From assembly GCF_037975245.1 (NCBI RefSeq), contig NC_092576.1:44509111-44573110 (forward strand): a stretch of DNA of 64,000 bases, given 5' to 3'. Positions 11,891 through 23,923 of this stretch are shown in pieces. This stretch comes from Apostichopus japonicus. Taxonomy: Eukaryota; Echinodermata; Holothuroidea; Aspidochirotida; Stichopodidae. Numbering within the stretch: the first letter of the stretch is position 1; the number at the start of each line of letters is the position of its first letter. Under the pieces are notes generated by a model, which was not told the origin of the DNA, ran no database searches, and saw only the letters and a list, made by a program, of their open reading frames with translations. The position numbers and the translations under genes were made by a program.

Positions 11891-14392
11891 GTAAGATATC
11901 TTTTTGACACATAACCACATAATTAGGCATGTGCAAATTCAAAACAGCTAGCAGTGGTCCCCCTTGCAAACCCCTTAAGTGTCTAGTCACGTTTAGTTGG
12001 TAATAAGGATTTATGGCACTATTAGTCTTTTGTAGGTGACCTAGGCAACCTTTAAAGTCATAAAGTGAAACGATTTATACTGTCTTTCCCAAATTGTAAT
12101 TCAACAGTGCGGAAACACCGTAACCGTGTATACTCGTGTAGACAATTATGTTCATTAAACAACACCGTACACTCGCAGCTGCCGAGATCAGTGGTTACAG
12201 CGCTAGCTCCATCCTCAGCGCACTAAATATTCATATATCATAGGGGGTTAACACTTATGTATTTCTTTATCCAGCTCCATCCTGAACGCACATTAAAGCC
12301 CACCCACATTATTTAAACCACGCCTATATCTCCAGTCTCAGCACACTCCTTATGTCATTCAAAGGTTTCCCCCGCCTTTTTATGTTAATTTCACCTCTCG
12401 CTAGCAGCAGCTTCCTACGGCGACAATCGCAAGCTTGAGAAACCGTCATATACAACGAAGAAATGTGCAATTAACCATCTAATTATTGCAGACGACGATG
12501 TCAAATTCTTGCTAGAATAATGGGGTATGAGTAACCTTAAATTAGTGTTTAAATGTAAAGGTGAATAACGGGATCATGTCGATTTTGTCATTTCTGCGAT
12601 ACAGTCAGTACGCGCGATATTGAAGTATAACCTAACGTTAGCTCTTACGTTGTTAGGCTAGGTTAGGCCAGATCCTTTCCCTGATGTAGTAAATACGCTG
12701 TACTACTAGCTGAGATAGTATAGGCTAGTATTTGTATACTAGTAAGTACCTTCACTTCAGGACTAAATCTATACCTAAGTAAGTTTATGCCTGTACTGTG
12801 TGTCATACTCAAAGCAAGACCTTCCCTAATTCAAGGCCACCTCTAGTGACTACTTCTACCAAATGCGAGTAATTGTGGTGTACGGTAACTTCTGAGGGCA
12901 CACCTAATCAAAGCCACGCATTAATAGTGAAATTATACATAGGCATAAACCTCTTTGCACTTGGGTCAGTACACTTTAGTGTAAGTTAGAGTTAGACCCT
13001 GTAGGCCTAGCTTGCCTTCACTTTTAAAGGGTGTGAAGACTCGCGCAAAAAGAAACGTCTCATGCCGGTAATCTGACCTACTGTAGTTTCGAATGAGGTG
13101 TAACAGAATTGTTAGACACCACCATCGATTCTAATTTCTAGAATATACCCACACACAACTTGCTACGATCGGTAATTAGAGACTAGTGTACAGTCAGTAC
13201 ATACAGCTGCGGCCAATACACACAGCACAGTGTACAATCAATACAGCGATGGACATCTCAGGTCCAGCTAAAGATAACAAGGTATCATGTTTTATTACTG
13301 TACTGTCTGCATTTTGTAGCGACACAAACAAATGTCACTCGCAAGCAACGGAGAGTTAACTTTCAGATGGCCGCACGCGGTTTGGGGCGAGTCTTCAATG
13401 CCTTTAAAAGACTAGGCCTAGGCTATGCTAGTGGTCTACATGGTTGGGAAATGGCTAATAGTGATTGCAGACACTGAAAGAAGAGATTGCTTAAAATTGC
13501 AAGTGATGCATTTATGGTGGTGGCCTAGACTAACCTCTGACTCTGAGTGTAAAACTTACCCAGGCTATGCTATAAACAGTTAAGCTAGTAAATTTAGGTT
13601 ATATGTATTGATAATGTGAAATTTAATTAGAAAGATGATAATTTTGTACTATTCATTTATGAAAACCAAGAAACTTGTGTACGGTTAATCTCAATCTGGA
13701 CTATACTTCAATGTTAATTGGTCAGAAATCAGTGCCTTGGGGAGAAGAGAGGGGGAAGGGGGAGACTTGTGTGTCAAATTTAAACAAGTTTTGGCTGAAA
13801 TGTCAGTTAATTAGGCTAGGCCTTCCCATGCAATGATATAGGTTTAGCCTAGGCCTAGTCACATATCAGATTTATCCACATGAGAAATGTAAAAATGAAA
13901 CACCACATGACTAGGTCACAGCTTTGCACTCCCAATGTTATAAGCCTCATACTATAACACAGACATAAGTTTTATTAATCTCATGTTGTTCTTATTCAAA
14001 AAATATACTACCCGGAGGTAGGTTTGAAGCACTGTCAGTGAGACAGATTATATTTCCATATTAGACACAGCAGATCATGACATTGGTGTAAATCTCAATG
14101 AACTAAACTGCCCATAACAAGGATTCCTTATGGCATTGATTTCTGAACATTAAAAAGGGACACATTGATTTTCTGAAAATTCAAAAAGGGACATATACAG
14201 TTTTCATGGGAGAGAATGTTTATATAGATACAAACTGATAAGATTTAAACATGGTTCAAAACTCAAATAAAGACCATTAATGGAATTGATTTTGTGTTAC
14301 TTTGAAAATATTTTGTAACAATTGTGACCGGCTTCTGTTAGGTTCAGAAATAAATAACTCTTTCTGTTATTATGTGTCATTTTGTGTGGCAG
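11891..14392. other. Presumed intron, no gene seen
   Basis: The stretch between candidate exons A and B has no ORF of interest. It contains many TAGGCCTA-like palindromic words and a short GGGAAGAGAGAGGGGGAAGG-like purine tract near 13740. ATGGACATCTCAGG at 13249, followed by AAG|GTATCA, could be a tiny alternative exon, but nothing else supports it. Confidence 0.4.
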
Positions 14393-14777
14393 AAATGGAA
14401 GATTTTTCCCAAGAGGAGCTAACAGCCATGACAGAGTACAAGAAACACACAACCTTGAGCCTTCCAATACCGTACTTGCAAACTACATGGCAAATCTGTT
14501 GGCTGCAGTTTACTTAGCCCTATGATGGTAAGTGTTGTTCAATGTAATTGCAACTGAATACTGCTGAGTATTACTATTATTATATCTCTATACACAAGTT
14601 GAGCAACTAAAACAGTTTGTGGTACAACAAAGACATGCTTCATATTGCCTTATATTAAACTACAACTCAAACCAAAAATGAATTGCATGGTGATTGATAC
14701 CATGCATAAGTTATGCTTGTAGAGGTCAATTGAGGTCATTGCGATCATTGCAATAACCCATATCTCATACGTCCATA

Positions 14778-15957
14778 CAGGGCTCGAAATTTCGTAATTT
14801 CTAGGGCAGGCCAACTGGCCTTGGAATACATGTTTTTGGGGAGGGCATCAAGGCCAGTGGGGAGGGCAGCAAGGCCAACGCTGAAATTGTGAGCAGGGCA
14901 CCAAGGCCACTTTGAAAAATGATGCGAAGAATGTCTCAATTTGTAACCTGTTTTATTTTCACACCGCCGCGTAACACTCCTCCATGAAACAGCATTATTA
15001 TTATGAAATTCATACACAACGCCGAAACACTGTCGATAATACAACTTAACTGCATATGCTTCCAGTGTACAACTCTCCACTACATAATTATTCGGTCTTC
15101 CGACTCCCGCCTGAAATTGGGTGTACTTGTAATTGCCAATAGTGACACACCCTCCCGAAATAATCCTGTGTAACTTGACTCTACTGGGAATTTCCCAGAT
15201 TCTACCAATCACCTCGCATTCATGTAGTTGTTAAGCCAATAAGCGAGCACGATTCTGTGACGTCAATCAGCCAAAGCTGTATAATGGTACTACTGTGTGC
15301 AGGTGTGGTTTGACCGTAGCTGCTACTGGTTGTAAACTTTTTCGAACTTTCTTTCAATTTACGATAAATACAGGTATGTTATACATACATATACGTGAAT
15401 GATATGGTTAGGAAGCTAAACATGTTCTCGCTCGGAATATGATGATTTTGTTCACATTGTTGTCCCTGGAATAATTTCTTCGCGATTCTAGAAACACTGT
15501 ATTGCATTACGACTGAATTTCCCACTGAACTACGTTACGAAAATGCAATGATAGCCCGCGGATGGTCGTATATTAATCAGTTGGATAGGCTCACATTCGT
15601 GTACCGTTAGAATGCGGTACGTTTTCACACCAACTACCAAGGTCAGTACTGTGATGATGTTCAATTTGCGATCACAGTTCGTTATTCACGTCCTGTGACT
15701 GCGATTCGCTAGCATGCTCTTCATCATTTTCCGCGAATAATAGCCACGCTTTTTCGAAACATATGATTCGTTTTTTTGTCATTCTCAAAGTCGCATTTGT
15801 CCAATGCCTATTCCTGCAAAAGGCACGGAGGCCAATGGGTAAAAAGGGCAAGGCCAGTACTGGCCTTGATAGTAGAAATTTTCCCTTGGGCATCGCGGCC
15901 AGTGGCGAGGGCACCTGCGGCCATGGCTGCACTGGCCGCCGCTTATTTCGAGCCCTG
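14778..15957. mobile_element. Non-autonomous hAT-type transposon (1180 bp)
   Basis: The ends are perfect 13-bp inverted repeats, CAGGGCTCGAAAT at 14778-14790 and ATTTCGAGCCCTG at 15945-15957. They are flanked by the perfect 8-bp target duplication CGTCCATA (14770-14777 and 15958-15965). An 8-bp TSD and a CAGGG start are the usual signature of hAT elements. Both subterminal regions (about 14800-14910 and 15820-15940) hold clustered AAGGCCA/TGGCCTT words, which are plausible transposase-binding sites. Frames inside, such as 14745-15212 minus and 15672-15968 minus, show no transposase motif, so the element would depend on a partner. It lies between candidate exons B and C. Confidence 0.92.
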
Positions 15958-16344
15958 CGTCCATACACTTCCTCCTAAGTGTTAAAAGACATCGATTTAT
16001 CTTTGCAAAAGATTGGTCACTTACTCTCTGCCAATTGTGGAAGCATAACTTGAAGTCACTGCAAAGTCATCAATTTTATATTAGATGAATTTTCTTGTGA
16101 TAGTGAAATACAGTTAAATTAAGGTGCATGTGTCTTAAAAATTTCAAACCAGAAAGGCCAAATCAGGACTGTACAACATAACTGTACACAATTCTAAGCA
16201 TTTCCTACATTCTGTGTTGTAGATGGCAAGTCTCTGACTTCTAGTTTTAATTCTCTATGGTATAAACAAAGAGTGTGACCATGGCCTTCAGTTAGTGTTA
16301 GTTCTTTTTAAAATTGTTGTCATAGAGCAGTGAGATACCTTAGC

Positions 16345-16548
16345 CATCTCAGAAATGGGGGGGGGGGGGGTTGGGTAAAGATGTAAACTTTCAGTGAATG
16401 TTATTTTACTGTATCAAATTTAAGCAATTTCACAAATCTTTTGGATATTTCAGAAAGTGGGGGGGGGGGGGGTTGGGAGAAGATGTAAACTTTCAGTGAA
16501 TGTTATTTTACTGTATCAAATTTAAGCAATTTCACAAATCTTTTGTTG
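16345..16548. repeat. ~100-bp tandem duplication with G12 tracts
   Basis: Two copies of a unit of about 100 bp (start TTTCAGAAA/TCTCAGAAA, then G12-13TTGGG and GATGTAAACTTTCAGTGAAT, end TTTCACAAATCTTTT) sit side by side. The second copy ends directly against the acceptor TTGTTGCAG of candidate exon C at 16552, so the duplication doubles the polypyrimidine/branch region of that intron. Confidence 0.9.
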
Positions 16549-18179
16549 CAGATGAACCTGGCATTTTCTCTTTTAACTCTGTTGTTTGGGGAATTTCAAC
16601 ATCGAAGGGTGCAAGGGTGCATCCTTGCAATCATTCATAGATGTAAAACAAGTAAGTGTCATTTTTTAGATTTATCTACATAGAATTGCTGATAGCCCAC
16701 TGATTAATGGTAAAGTGGAACCAGTTTAGATCTGTAAGGAAATTAAGGAAATTGAACAATTTATTTACTGAGATGTCAGCCAGAAACAACACGACTTTGC
16801 AAAGAATGGCAACAAATTGTCTATAACAAAGAGAAAATTGCTTTGACAGAGAACTTTCAGTGCTCCTACCTTTATCTACCGTAAAATGACAACAAAAACA
16901 ATGTTGAACCAATATCACACCCTTTGGTTGGACTGTAGGCTAAGTGCCTCAAATAACACTATTGACTCATTTTGCTCCAAGCAACTATCGTGTAATGCAC
17001 ATTTACACATTTGACCTTCGCCTATGATGCAATTGGTATGTCAAGTTCACGAACACATCTTACTTACATCTCCATTTTCTTGTTTGTCCAAAAGATCAGA
17101 GGAAACGACCGTGAAGAATGGTGATCTTTAATTAAACTTCTCTCCATTCAAGTTCGTTAACACACCATTTAATACTTTAATTGTTTCATTCCTTTCCTAG
17201 ATTTGTACAAACTGGATGAGGTGAAAAATGAGAAATTGAGACACGCTACCAAGTAATACAGCTTTGCAGTAGTAGAAAGATGTCTTTGGCTTCGATGATG
17301 CACATCAAGAATGTGATTGTAGCTGTTTATGAGAATTAATTTGATTTTTTGCATTTCAATTCATCTCTCTGTCCACAATTGATAAGACCTGCTTTTACAA
17401 CTTCAATGAAACTTGCATAGAGATGACCTGTGATGAAGAGACATGTGGAAGTGCTCAGGAATTTTATGTCATAGGTCATTTAGGGGTCGGTTTAGTTAAT
17501 CGTTTGGAAACGCTTTTTCCTGAGTCCACGGACGGACGTGTGGATGTATGCAAAACGTGATCATAATTTTGGTCATTGGGGGTCGGAGTTTCAGAAATTT
17601 TATGCTCAAGGACACTTCGGTCTATTCTTTAACTATTTAACTGTTACAGTAGTTCAAAATCTTTTCAAATTAATCTTTCTTGTGATTATAATAAGCGAAA
17701 ATTACCACTTTCTATTGGAGTTAAAATAATTTGCACAAGTATGCGAGGTCCAAGGAGGAGCTTGTGACTAAAACATTAATGATATCGTTGGAAGCCTAGT
17801 TATTGTCTTGCAGATCCTTGCTCGATCTTCGGTTTGCCAGTGCAAAGTGGTAAACTATAATGGTAATTAAATATAAAAAATAAATTTGGTAATATGTCAT
17901 CTTTATCAACAACAATGTGAACATAGGTCTTCTAAGACCTTCCTATCTAGTTTAAAGGTAGTCAGTATAGGCCCAAACTATAGCACTTTATAATTGCAAG
18001 AAGTTTTCAAGAAGTACTTTCCTGGAGGTCTTTACTCTACAATTGTTCTCAGACATTTTTAAGGAACACACAAGATGACTGAATGTCCCAGTGAGGACAA
18101 TTTCCTCAAAGGTTGTCATAAAAACAGTTTAAGAATTGTGACCAGAGGTGACCATATATGAATATCTAGCATATTTGGG

Positions 18180-19090
18180 GCTAATACAGCATACCTTTAA
18201 AGAAAAGGAGCTACTGACACAGGGCTGAAGTTGTCATGACAAAGGTTATTGGGAGAGAGGCTTTGATCAAGTTTTTGGTTTCGATGAATATCGTAACCTA
18301 TGCATTCATGATGGCGTATGTGTGCGTTTGTGATGCCCAGCTTGTAAACACGATATCTTAAGAAGGTAATGTTGGACCAGGTTGTTATGGAACCATAACA
18401 ACTCCCTGGTTGGACCAACTTCATGTTTGGTTTGTAGGTGTACCTCATTGAGTACAAGAAGCCTATTGTTTTCTATGGAGGTCAAAGGCCATTTAGGGTC
18501 TCTAGGGGTCAAAATGTGAAAACCTTGTAAACACGATATCTCAAGAAAGGAAGCTTGGGCAAACCTCATTTTAGTGTGTAGACGTACCACATTGAGTACA
18601 GGAAGCCTAATGTTTTTGGTGTAGGTCAAAGGTCATTTTGGGACAACAGGTCAAATTGTGACAAACATGCTATTGCAAGAAGAAAAGATCTCATATTTGG
18701 TTTGAAAATGTACCATATTACATTTAAGGAGCCTATTATTGCTTTTGGTGGAGGTCAAAGGTCATTTGAAGTCAACAAATGCCAAACATTTACTCCCCTC
18801 TTACCTGTCTCTCCACACTAAGACATCTTCCTTGACATAATCTCGTAAGGGAAGCTTGGACAGATCGCATATTTGGTATGTAATTGTACCACATTGAGTA
18901 CACGAAGCCTTAATGTTGTGGGCGGAGGTCAATGGTCATTAGAGTTCACCAGGGGTCAGATTGTGAAACCATGCTTTACACAATATTTCAATAAGGACTG
19001 ATGTCATATTTAGTATGTTGATGTATCTATCACATTAAGTACAAGAAGCTTGTTGTTGAGGTCAATGGTCATTTCAGGACAGCCTGTGTC
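18180..19090 (+). repeat. DR1-carrying dispersed repeat, copy 1
   Basis: A unique leader (TTTCGATGAATATCGTAACC, TTCATGATGGCGTATGTGTG, CTTGTAAACACGATATC) is followed by about five degenerate units of 130-175 bp. Each unit holds ACCACATTGAGTACA, a GAAGCCTAATGTT-like block and AGGTCAAAGGTCA or a one-to-two-base variant, starting at 18479, 18623, 18752, 18926 and 19059. The copies at 18623 and 18752 are perfect DR1 nuclear-receptor elements (AGGTCA-A-AGGTCA). An inverted copy with the same leader lies at about 56.8-57.9 kb. Confidence 0.85.
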
Positions 19091-19634
19091 ATTGTGAATT
19101 TATTTTTTGTCACATCTCCCTGCTTTTCACTGTATTACTAATATCAAGTATGTTGTACACCATCAATATACATTACGTCAGATTCATGCAGAAAATAGGT
19201 GAATGTTACATCATCGAAACCCCTATGCATTGTTGCGTTCAGGTATAGGGTCCATTTCTTGTTTTTTAGTGAAACTGTTCAAGTCATTTTCAAGTTGTTT
19301 CCTTGTGCAAAAGTGCAGATCAAGGTCTTGGTATCCCTGTTACATTTCACAGTTGATGTTGAGCAATCAGTGCTTCAGCATGCGACGATGGTTATGTTGT
19401 AAATATGTCCTCAAAATTTTGATTTCAGTATTGCATTTCTTATAGAAATTTATTTTTTAAATATTTGAGGTATTAATTAAACTATATTGCAAAAGTTCAA
19501 AAGTAATGGAGATGCAAATAAAGTTAGCTATTAGTAGCATTAAATATGTTGTTTTATAATTTATGTTTTGCTTTTTCAAAATTTGAATGCATTGCAACTA
19601 AATGGAGAAAAGGGGGCATACCCAATAGTATTAT

Positions 19635-19825
19635 AGTGGTGATTTAACCAGGAATGGGGTGGAAAATTCTGTGATATTATCCAGGATAGTGTTGGCATCA
19701 ACCAGGAAAAGTGTGGTAAATTTGACCAGGAAAGAGGTGGAACTTTTATGATATTAACCAGGATAGTATTAGCACCAACCAGGAAATGTTGGTTGATTTA
19801 ACCAGGAAAGAGGTGGAATACGTTT
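19635..19825. repeat. Short degenerate repeat based on ACCAGGAAAG
   Basis: ACCAGGAAWG and its variants recur about seven times, alternating with GGTGGAA and GATATTA. This forms a loose array of units of 25-35 bp, just upstream of the 210-bp array. Confidence 0.7.
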
Positions 19826-19827
19826 AA

Positions 19828-21110
19828 TATATTGTTAAAAAAAGCTTAAAGTTGGTCAAATGTCGCATTTTTTATGATTCCACACTAAAATGCCGTATTG
19901 AGCTGCCCTGAGGTGGAGCTGGGTTTTAACCCCGAAAAACACCCTAAATGTGCATCAATGAAGCTGAAATATATACATAGTGTATTTAATAGACTTGACA
20001 ATTAATATGTAGTCCATTTAGGGTCATACATTATCTCAATAATTGTTAAAAAATCTTAAAGTTGTTCAAATGTCGCATTTTTTATGATTCCACACTAAAA
20101 TGCCGTATTGCCAGCTGCCCTGAGGTGGAGCTGGGTTTTAACCCCGAAAAACACCCTAAATGTTCACCAATGCAGCTGAAATAAATACATGATGTATTTA
20201 ATAGACTCGACAATAAATATGTAGTTCATTTAGGGTCATACATTATCTCAATAATTGTTAAAAAAAAGCTTAAAGTTGGTCAAATGTCGCATTTTTATGA
20301 TTCCACACTAAAATGCCGTATTGAGCTGCCCTGAGGTGGAGCTGGGTTTTAACCCCGAAAAACACCCTAAATGTTCACCAATGCAGCTGAAATAAATACA
20401 TGATGTATTTAATAGACTCGACAATAAATATGTAGTTCATTTAGGGTCATACATTATCTCAATAATTGTTAAAAAAAAGCTTAAAGTTGGTCAAATGTCG
20501 CATTTTTATGATTCCACACTAAAATGTCGTATTGAGCTGCCCTGAGGTGGAGCTGGGTTTTAACCCCGAAAAACACCCTAAATGTTCATCAATGCAGCTG
20601 AAATAAATACATGATGTATTTAATAGACTCGACAATAAATATGTAGTCCATTTAGGGTCATACATTATCTCAATAATTGTTAAAAAAGCTTAAAGTTGGT
20701 CAAATATCGCATTTTTATGATTCCACACTAAAATGCCGTATTGAGCTGCCCTGAGGTGGAGCTGGGTTTTAACCCCGAAAAACACTCTAAATGTGCATCA
20801 ATGCAGCTGAAATAAATACATAATGTATTTAATAGACTCGACAATAAATATGTAGTTCATTTAGGGTCATACTTTATCTCAATAATTGTTAAAAAAACTT
20901 AAAGTTGGTCATAAGTCGCATTTTTATATGGTTCCACACTAAAATGCCGTATTGAGCTGCCCTGAGGTGGAGCTGAGTTTTAACCCCGAAAAACACCCTA
21001 AATGTGCATAAATGAAGCTGAAATAAATACATAGTGTATTTAATAGACTTGACAATTAATATGTAGTCCATTTAGGTTCATACATTATCTTAATAATTGT
21101 TCAAATATGT
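19828..21110. repeat. ~210-bp tandem array, six units
   Basis: Each unit opens GTTAAAAAAAGCTTAAAGTT (near 19833, 20043, 20256, 20465, 20676 and 20886). Each carries GAGCTGCCCTGAGGTGGAGC and TTTTAACCCCGAAAAACACC and ends near GGGTCATACATTATCTCAAT. Units differ by a few per cent. A strongly diverged remnant (GCACTGAGCTGGAGCTG, GTAACCCCTAATG) lies at about 21220-21260. Small frames inside are repeat shadows. Confidence 0.93.
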
Positions 21111-21267
21111 TCATCAGTGTATTTTACAAAACTCAGGTCACAGTGAGACTCCGTAGCACAGTTTCAAAACGGGGCGCGGCTTAACACAATGGTTTCACAT
21201 AATTTAATATTATTAAATGCACTGAGCTGGAGCTGTGCAAAGTTGTAACCCCTAATGTAACATACTG

Positions 21268-21296
21268 CACGTTCAGCACCGTTGGTGCTGAACGTG
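21268..21296. repeat. Perfect 13-bp hairpin
   Basis: CACGTTCAGCACC, a GTT loop, then GGTGCTGAACGTG. The arms match perfectly. It lies alone just past the 210-bp array. No function is assigned. Confidence 0.85.
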
Positions 21297-21299
21297 TAT

Positions 21300-22135
21300 G
21301 CTAACTTCAATTTGGTCTAATCACGTTACAAAACGAATGAGCGGCTGAATGTGCGGCTCACTTGACTCTGGTCTAGCCTAGGTCCTATAAAAGGCTATAG
21401 GCCTCGGCCAGGGGTAGTTTCATTAGACCAAGGCCTAGGGGCCTTACACTAGCTAAACATAACAGTATAAAAAGGCAACATAATCTTATCATATCAATGT
21501 ATAAATCTCACGTATCAAGGCGTAATGCATTCCGCCAACGCCACTGTAAAATTCGACAACACGAAGTTGCTCAACAGGGGCTGCCATTTTGTTATAGTAA
21601 ACGTTGACTGCATTTCAGCGTCTTATTCCTCACAATATTTGGTTTAGGAAACATTTGTACGGCGGTGTATAACGTCCATTGTATTGCACTTGATCTACAG
21701 CTGGACGACATCGTTCCGTTGACTTACGAACTAAAATCGTCACTTTTCAAGCCCCTCAAGAACAGAGAGAAGCTTTTAATCGGATTTTTCATACGCAAGT
21801 GACGTAGTCAGTTGGAGAGAGGGAAGAAAAACACCCAGCAGAAGTTCCTACTATCGCAAGCAAGTATACACAAATCAGTGTTGATAGTAATGATAGTAGG
21901 CTACTGTTTTGCACAAGTCTTAGCTCTCTAACCGAAACAACATTTACTCAAAGGGAGGGGGTACCTCTCCCATTCGAACCCTTCCCCGAAAAGACGGTTA
22001 GCAAACTTTTGTGCCCTCACCTCATCATAGGCGTTACCAGCAATTCCAATCTTTTGGGAAAGATGGGGGGGGGGGGCTAAATATATCCATGAGGTATCGA
22101 ATATTCAAGAGGAATTTTGATCGATTTCGAAACCG
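21300..22135. other. Gene-free stretch with one TATA-like site
   Basis: CCTATAAAAGGC at 21384-21395 resembles a TATA box, and GGGGCTGCCATTTTG near 21576 resembles animal 5' UTR sequence. No ORF or splice pair follows, so no gene is called. A G10 tract lies near 22065. Confidence 0.3.
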
Positions 22136-22139
22136 GCTA

Positions 22140-22380
22140 TCTATCTCAGGCCCCTAGCTGGGGTCACGTATCCTGGAACTTGAATGTATATCAGGCCCTA
22201 AGCTGGGGTCACATTTCACTGGAATGTATCTCAGGTCCCTAGCTGGGGTCACATTTCCCTGGACCTTTAATGTATTACAGGCCCCTAGCTAGGGTCACAT
22301 TCACTGGAATGTATCTCATGCACCTAACTGGGGTCACATTTCACTGGAATGTATATCAGGTCCTAATTGGGTCCCGGAGT
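22140..22380. repeat. ~40-50-bp tandem repeat, six units
   Basis: Units contain the block CAGGCCCCTAGCTGGGGTCA, then CATTTCACTGGAATGTAT. Six copies vary in spacing and by single-base changes. Confidence 0.88.
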
Positions 22381-23387
22381 CGATCCTTTCCGAAGATAAA
22401 CCTTTTTCAGATGTCATCCTTTTTTTCTCTCGTATATTGAGATATTTAAGTACTAATTGCACGTGTTAGGGAGGAATTCAATTAGGATTTTTTTTTTCAA
22501 TGCCCAGGCCGGGGCATCCCCGAAGTTTTTGGATTTTGAGATATTTGGTTTGCTCTCTCCATGGTAACGACTTTAGAGTAAGAAAAGGACATGTCAGAAG
22601 GAGGAATATAAGTTCTGTAGAAGGTATTCTAAACCTGGAAGCTGCAGTGCTTACACATCTGTTGTAGCTATTTTAACTTGAGCACAGATAAACATTCAAA
22701 TCAACGGAATGTATTTCAAAGCCTCTTGGGAGGGGGAGGGGGGGGGGTCCAGGGGAAATCTCTCGGATTGTGATGCATTTTGTTAGCCTTATATAATTAA
22801 GAAAATTTGACGTAATGGATAATCAAGTTTGCTATACCTTCAAGTTCTCTGGGAGGAGGCAGGAGGGTAAGCAATATGTTTGAAGGAATGCCCCCCTGGT
22901 CCCCCACCCCTATAATTTATCACAGTGGGTAGAGCTTATCTTGTATCATGAAAAGTATATAGTACCAATGTATTTTTTAATTCAATGCAAATTCCCTGAC
23001 ACAACTGGCTTGAACCCATCACATAACGACTGCTGGCTTAATTCTCGCCTGTCCTACCTAACACATGCATGTTAGCTGATGGCTGGACGCAAATACATTG
23101 ACATTTGTGTATAGACTTTACAATTCGACAGCAGAAACATAACTCCAAGTTTGGGAAATAAATGTTATTAGAAATTAAAAATAGTTAGACTATATCTTCA
23201 AGTTAGTACCTGTGCTAACACTAACACTGAATTAGAATATAGTAAGTAGATGAAGAAAGGAAACGTATCACAGAATCTTTTGATTTGATTTTTCTAATTT
23301 TACAACTCATCATCACGATTACATGGCGGTTCTGACGGGGCAAACAAGTTTTAGATTTATTGCTTTAATATATAACACGCATTCAGA
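22381..23387. other. No gene seen
   Basis: AT-rich sequence with a G-rich tract near 22730-22750 (GGGAGGGGGAGGGGGGGGGG) and C-rich words near 22890. I see no splice-supported exon or element ends. Confidence 0.4.
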
Positions 23388-23395
23388 CAATTCGA

Positions 23396-23915
23396 CAGTG
23401 GCGGAGCAAGGGGTGTGGGTCAGAGGGGCGAGAATGGTCTGTAGGAGCGCTTTCGACACTATCTAAGTGGAGCGCCATCACAGGTTGGCGCGGATCGTAC
23501 AACACATTTTTGAGAAAAGATACTCCCTAGATCGCCGGAAATGACCCTTTCCAACACACTGATCACTGAGCGGCGTATAACGTACACTGCATGCCGACTT
23601 AAAGTGTATTACTTTTTCAGCCACTGCGCGTGGCGTATCGTCTAAAAATAGATCGAAAACCCCATACAGTTCTTGGAAATGGTTTTGTACAACAGAAGTG
23701 TCGATAATTAAAGATCGCCGTTAGATCATTTGTCAGAAAATTACACCAACAAAATTGTGACAAATGTCAATAGGGAGATCATAGATGGAAACGCAATAAA
23801 AAAGTCAATAATCGCGAATAAGTAAAAAAAGTTAAAAAGCTGAAAATCGCGCCATCAGTCCATTTGAGTCCGTCAAGAGGGCATCCGCCCCTGACTGTTG
23901 GAAGCTCCGCCACTG
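23396..23915. mobile_element. hAT-type MITE (520 bp), family 1
   Basis: CAGTGGCGGAGC (23396-23407) and GCTCCGCCACTG (23904-23915) are perfect 12-bp inverted ends. The flanks CAATTCGA and TAATTCGA match at 7 of 8 bases, as expected for an 8-bp TSD. The left interior has TCTAAGTGGAGCGCC and GGTTGGCGCGGATCGTAC, and the right interior has CAGTCCATTTGAGTCCGTCA. A shorter copy lies at 49758-50144. Confidence 0.9.
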
Positions 23916-23923
23916 TAATTCGA

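Larger units (their letters stand above)
11602..17266 (+). pseudogene. Spliced gene with broken frame; product not recognised
   Basis: Four candidate exons have good splice sites: A 11602-11890 (donor AAAG|GTAAGA), B 14393-14527 (acceptor TGTGTGGCAG, donor GATG|GTAAGT), C 16552-16651 (acceptor TTTTGTTGCAG, donor ACAA|GTAAGT) and D 17211-17266 (acceptor TTTCCTAG). Exon A opens MESDGVGAPSSS then hits a stop. Other frames of the same exon give an AT-hook-like RGRPPSDNPPAKR followed by RVYLLDSFPSWIQRKNKL, then SHAEFANHLLKHQ and PCRLCKR, so at least two indels separate the coherent pieces. The last frame of A joins B in phase and ends at TGA 14523-14525. C and D also join in phase (MNLAFSLLTL... 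to ...RHATK and TAA), but in a different frame from B. This reads as a decaying gene, or as assembly indels in a live one. I do not recognise the family. Confidence 0.4.

Noticed and set aside
14745-15212. 155-aa minus-strand frame
   Set aside because: It starts outside the hAT element and runs through its inverted end and subterminal repeats; no transposase motif.
15672-15978. Overlapping small frames on both strands
   Set aside because: They lie in the GC-rich right arm of the hAT element; length is explained by base composition.
18180-21110. CRISPR-like array
   Set aside because: Repeats are long, diverged and lack regular unique spacers; the context is animal DNA.
21384-21395. TATA-box-like CCTATAAAAGGC
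   Set aside because: No exon, ORF or splice pair downstream; a single match is not enough for a promoter call.
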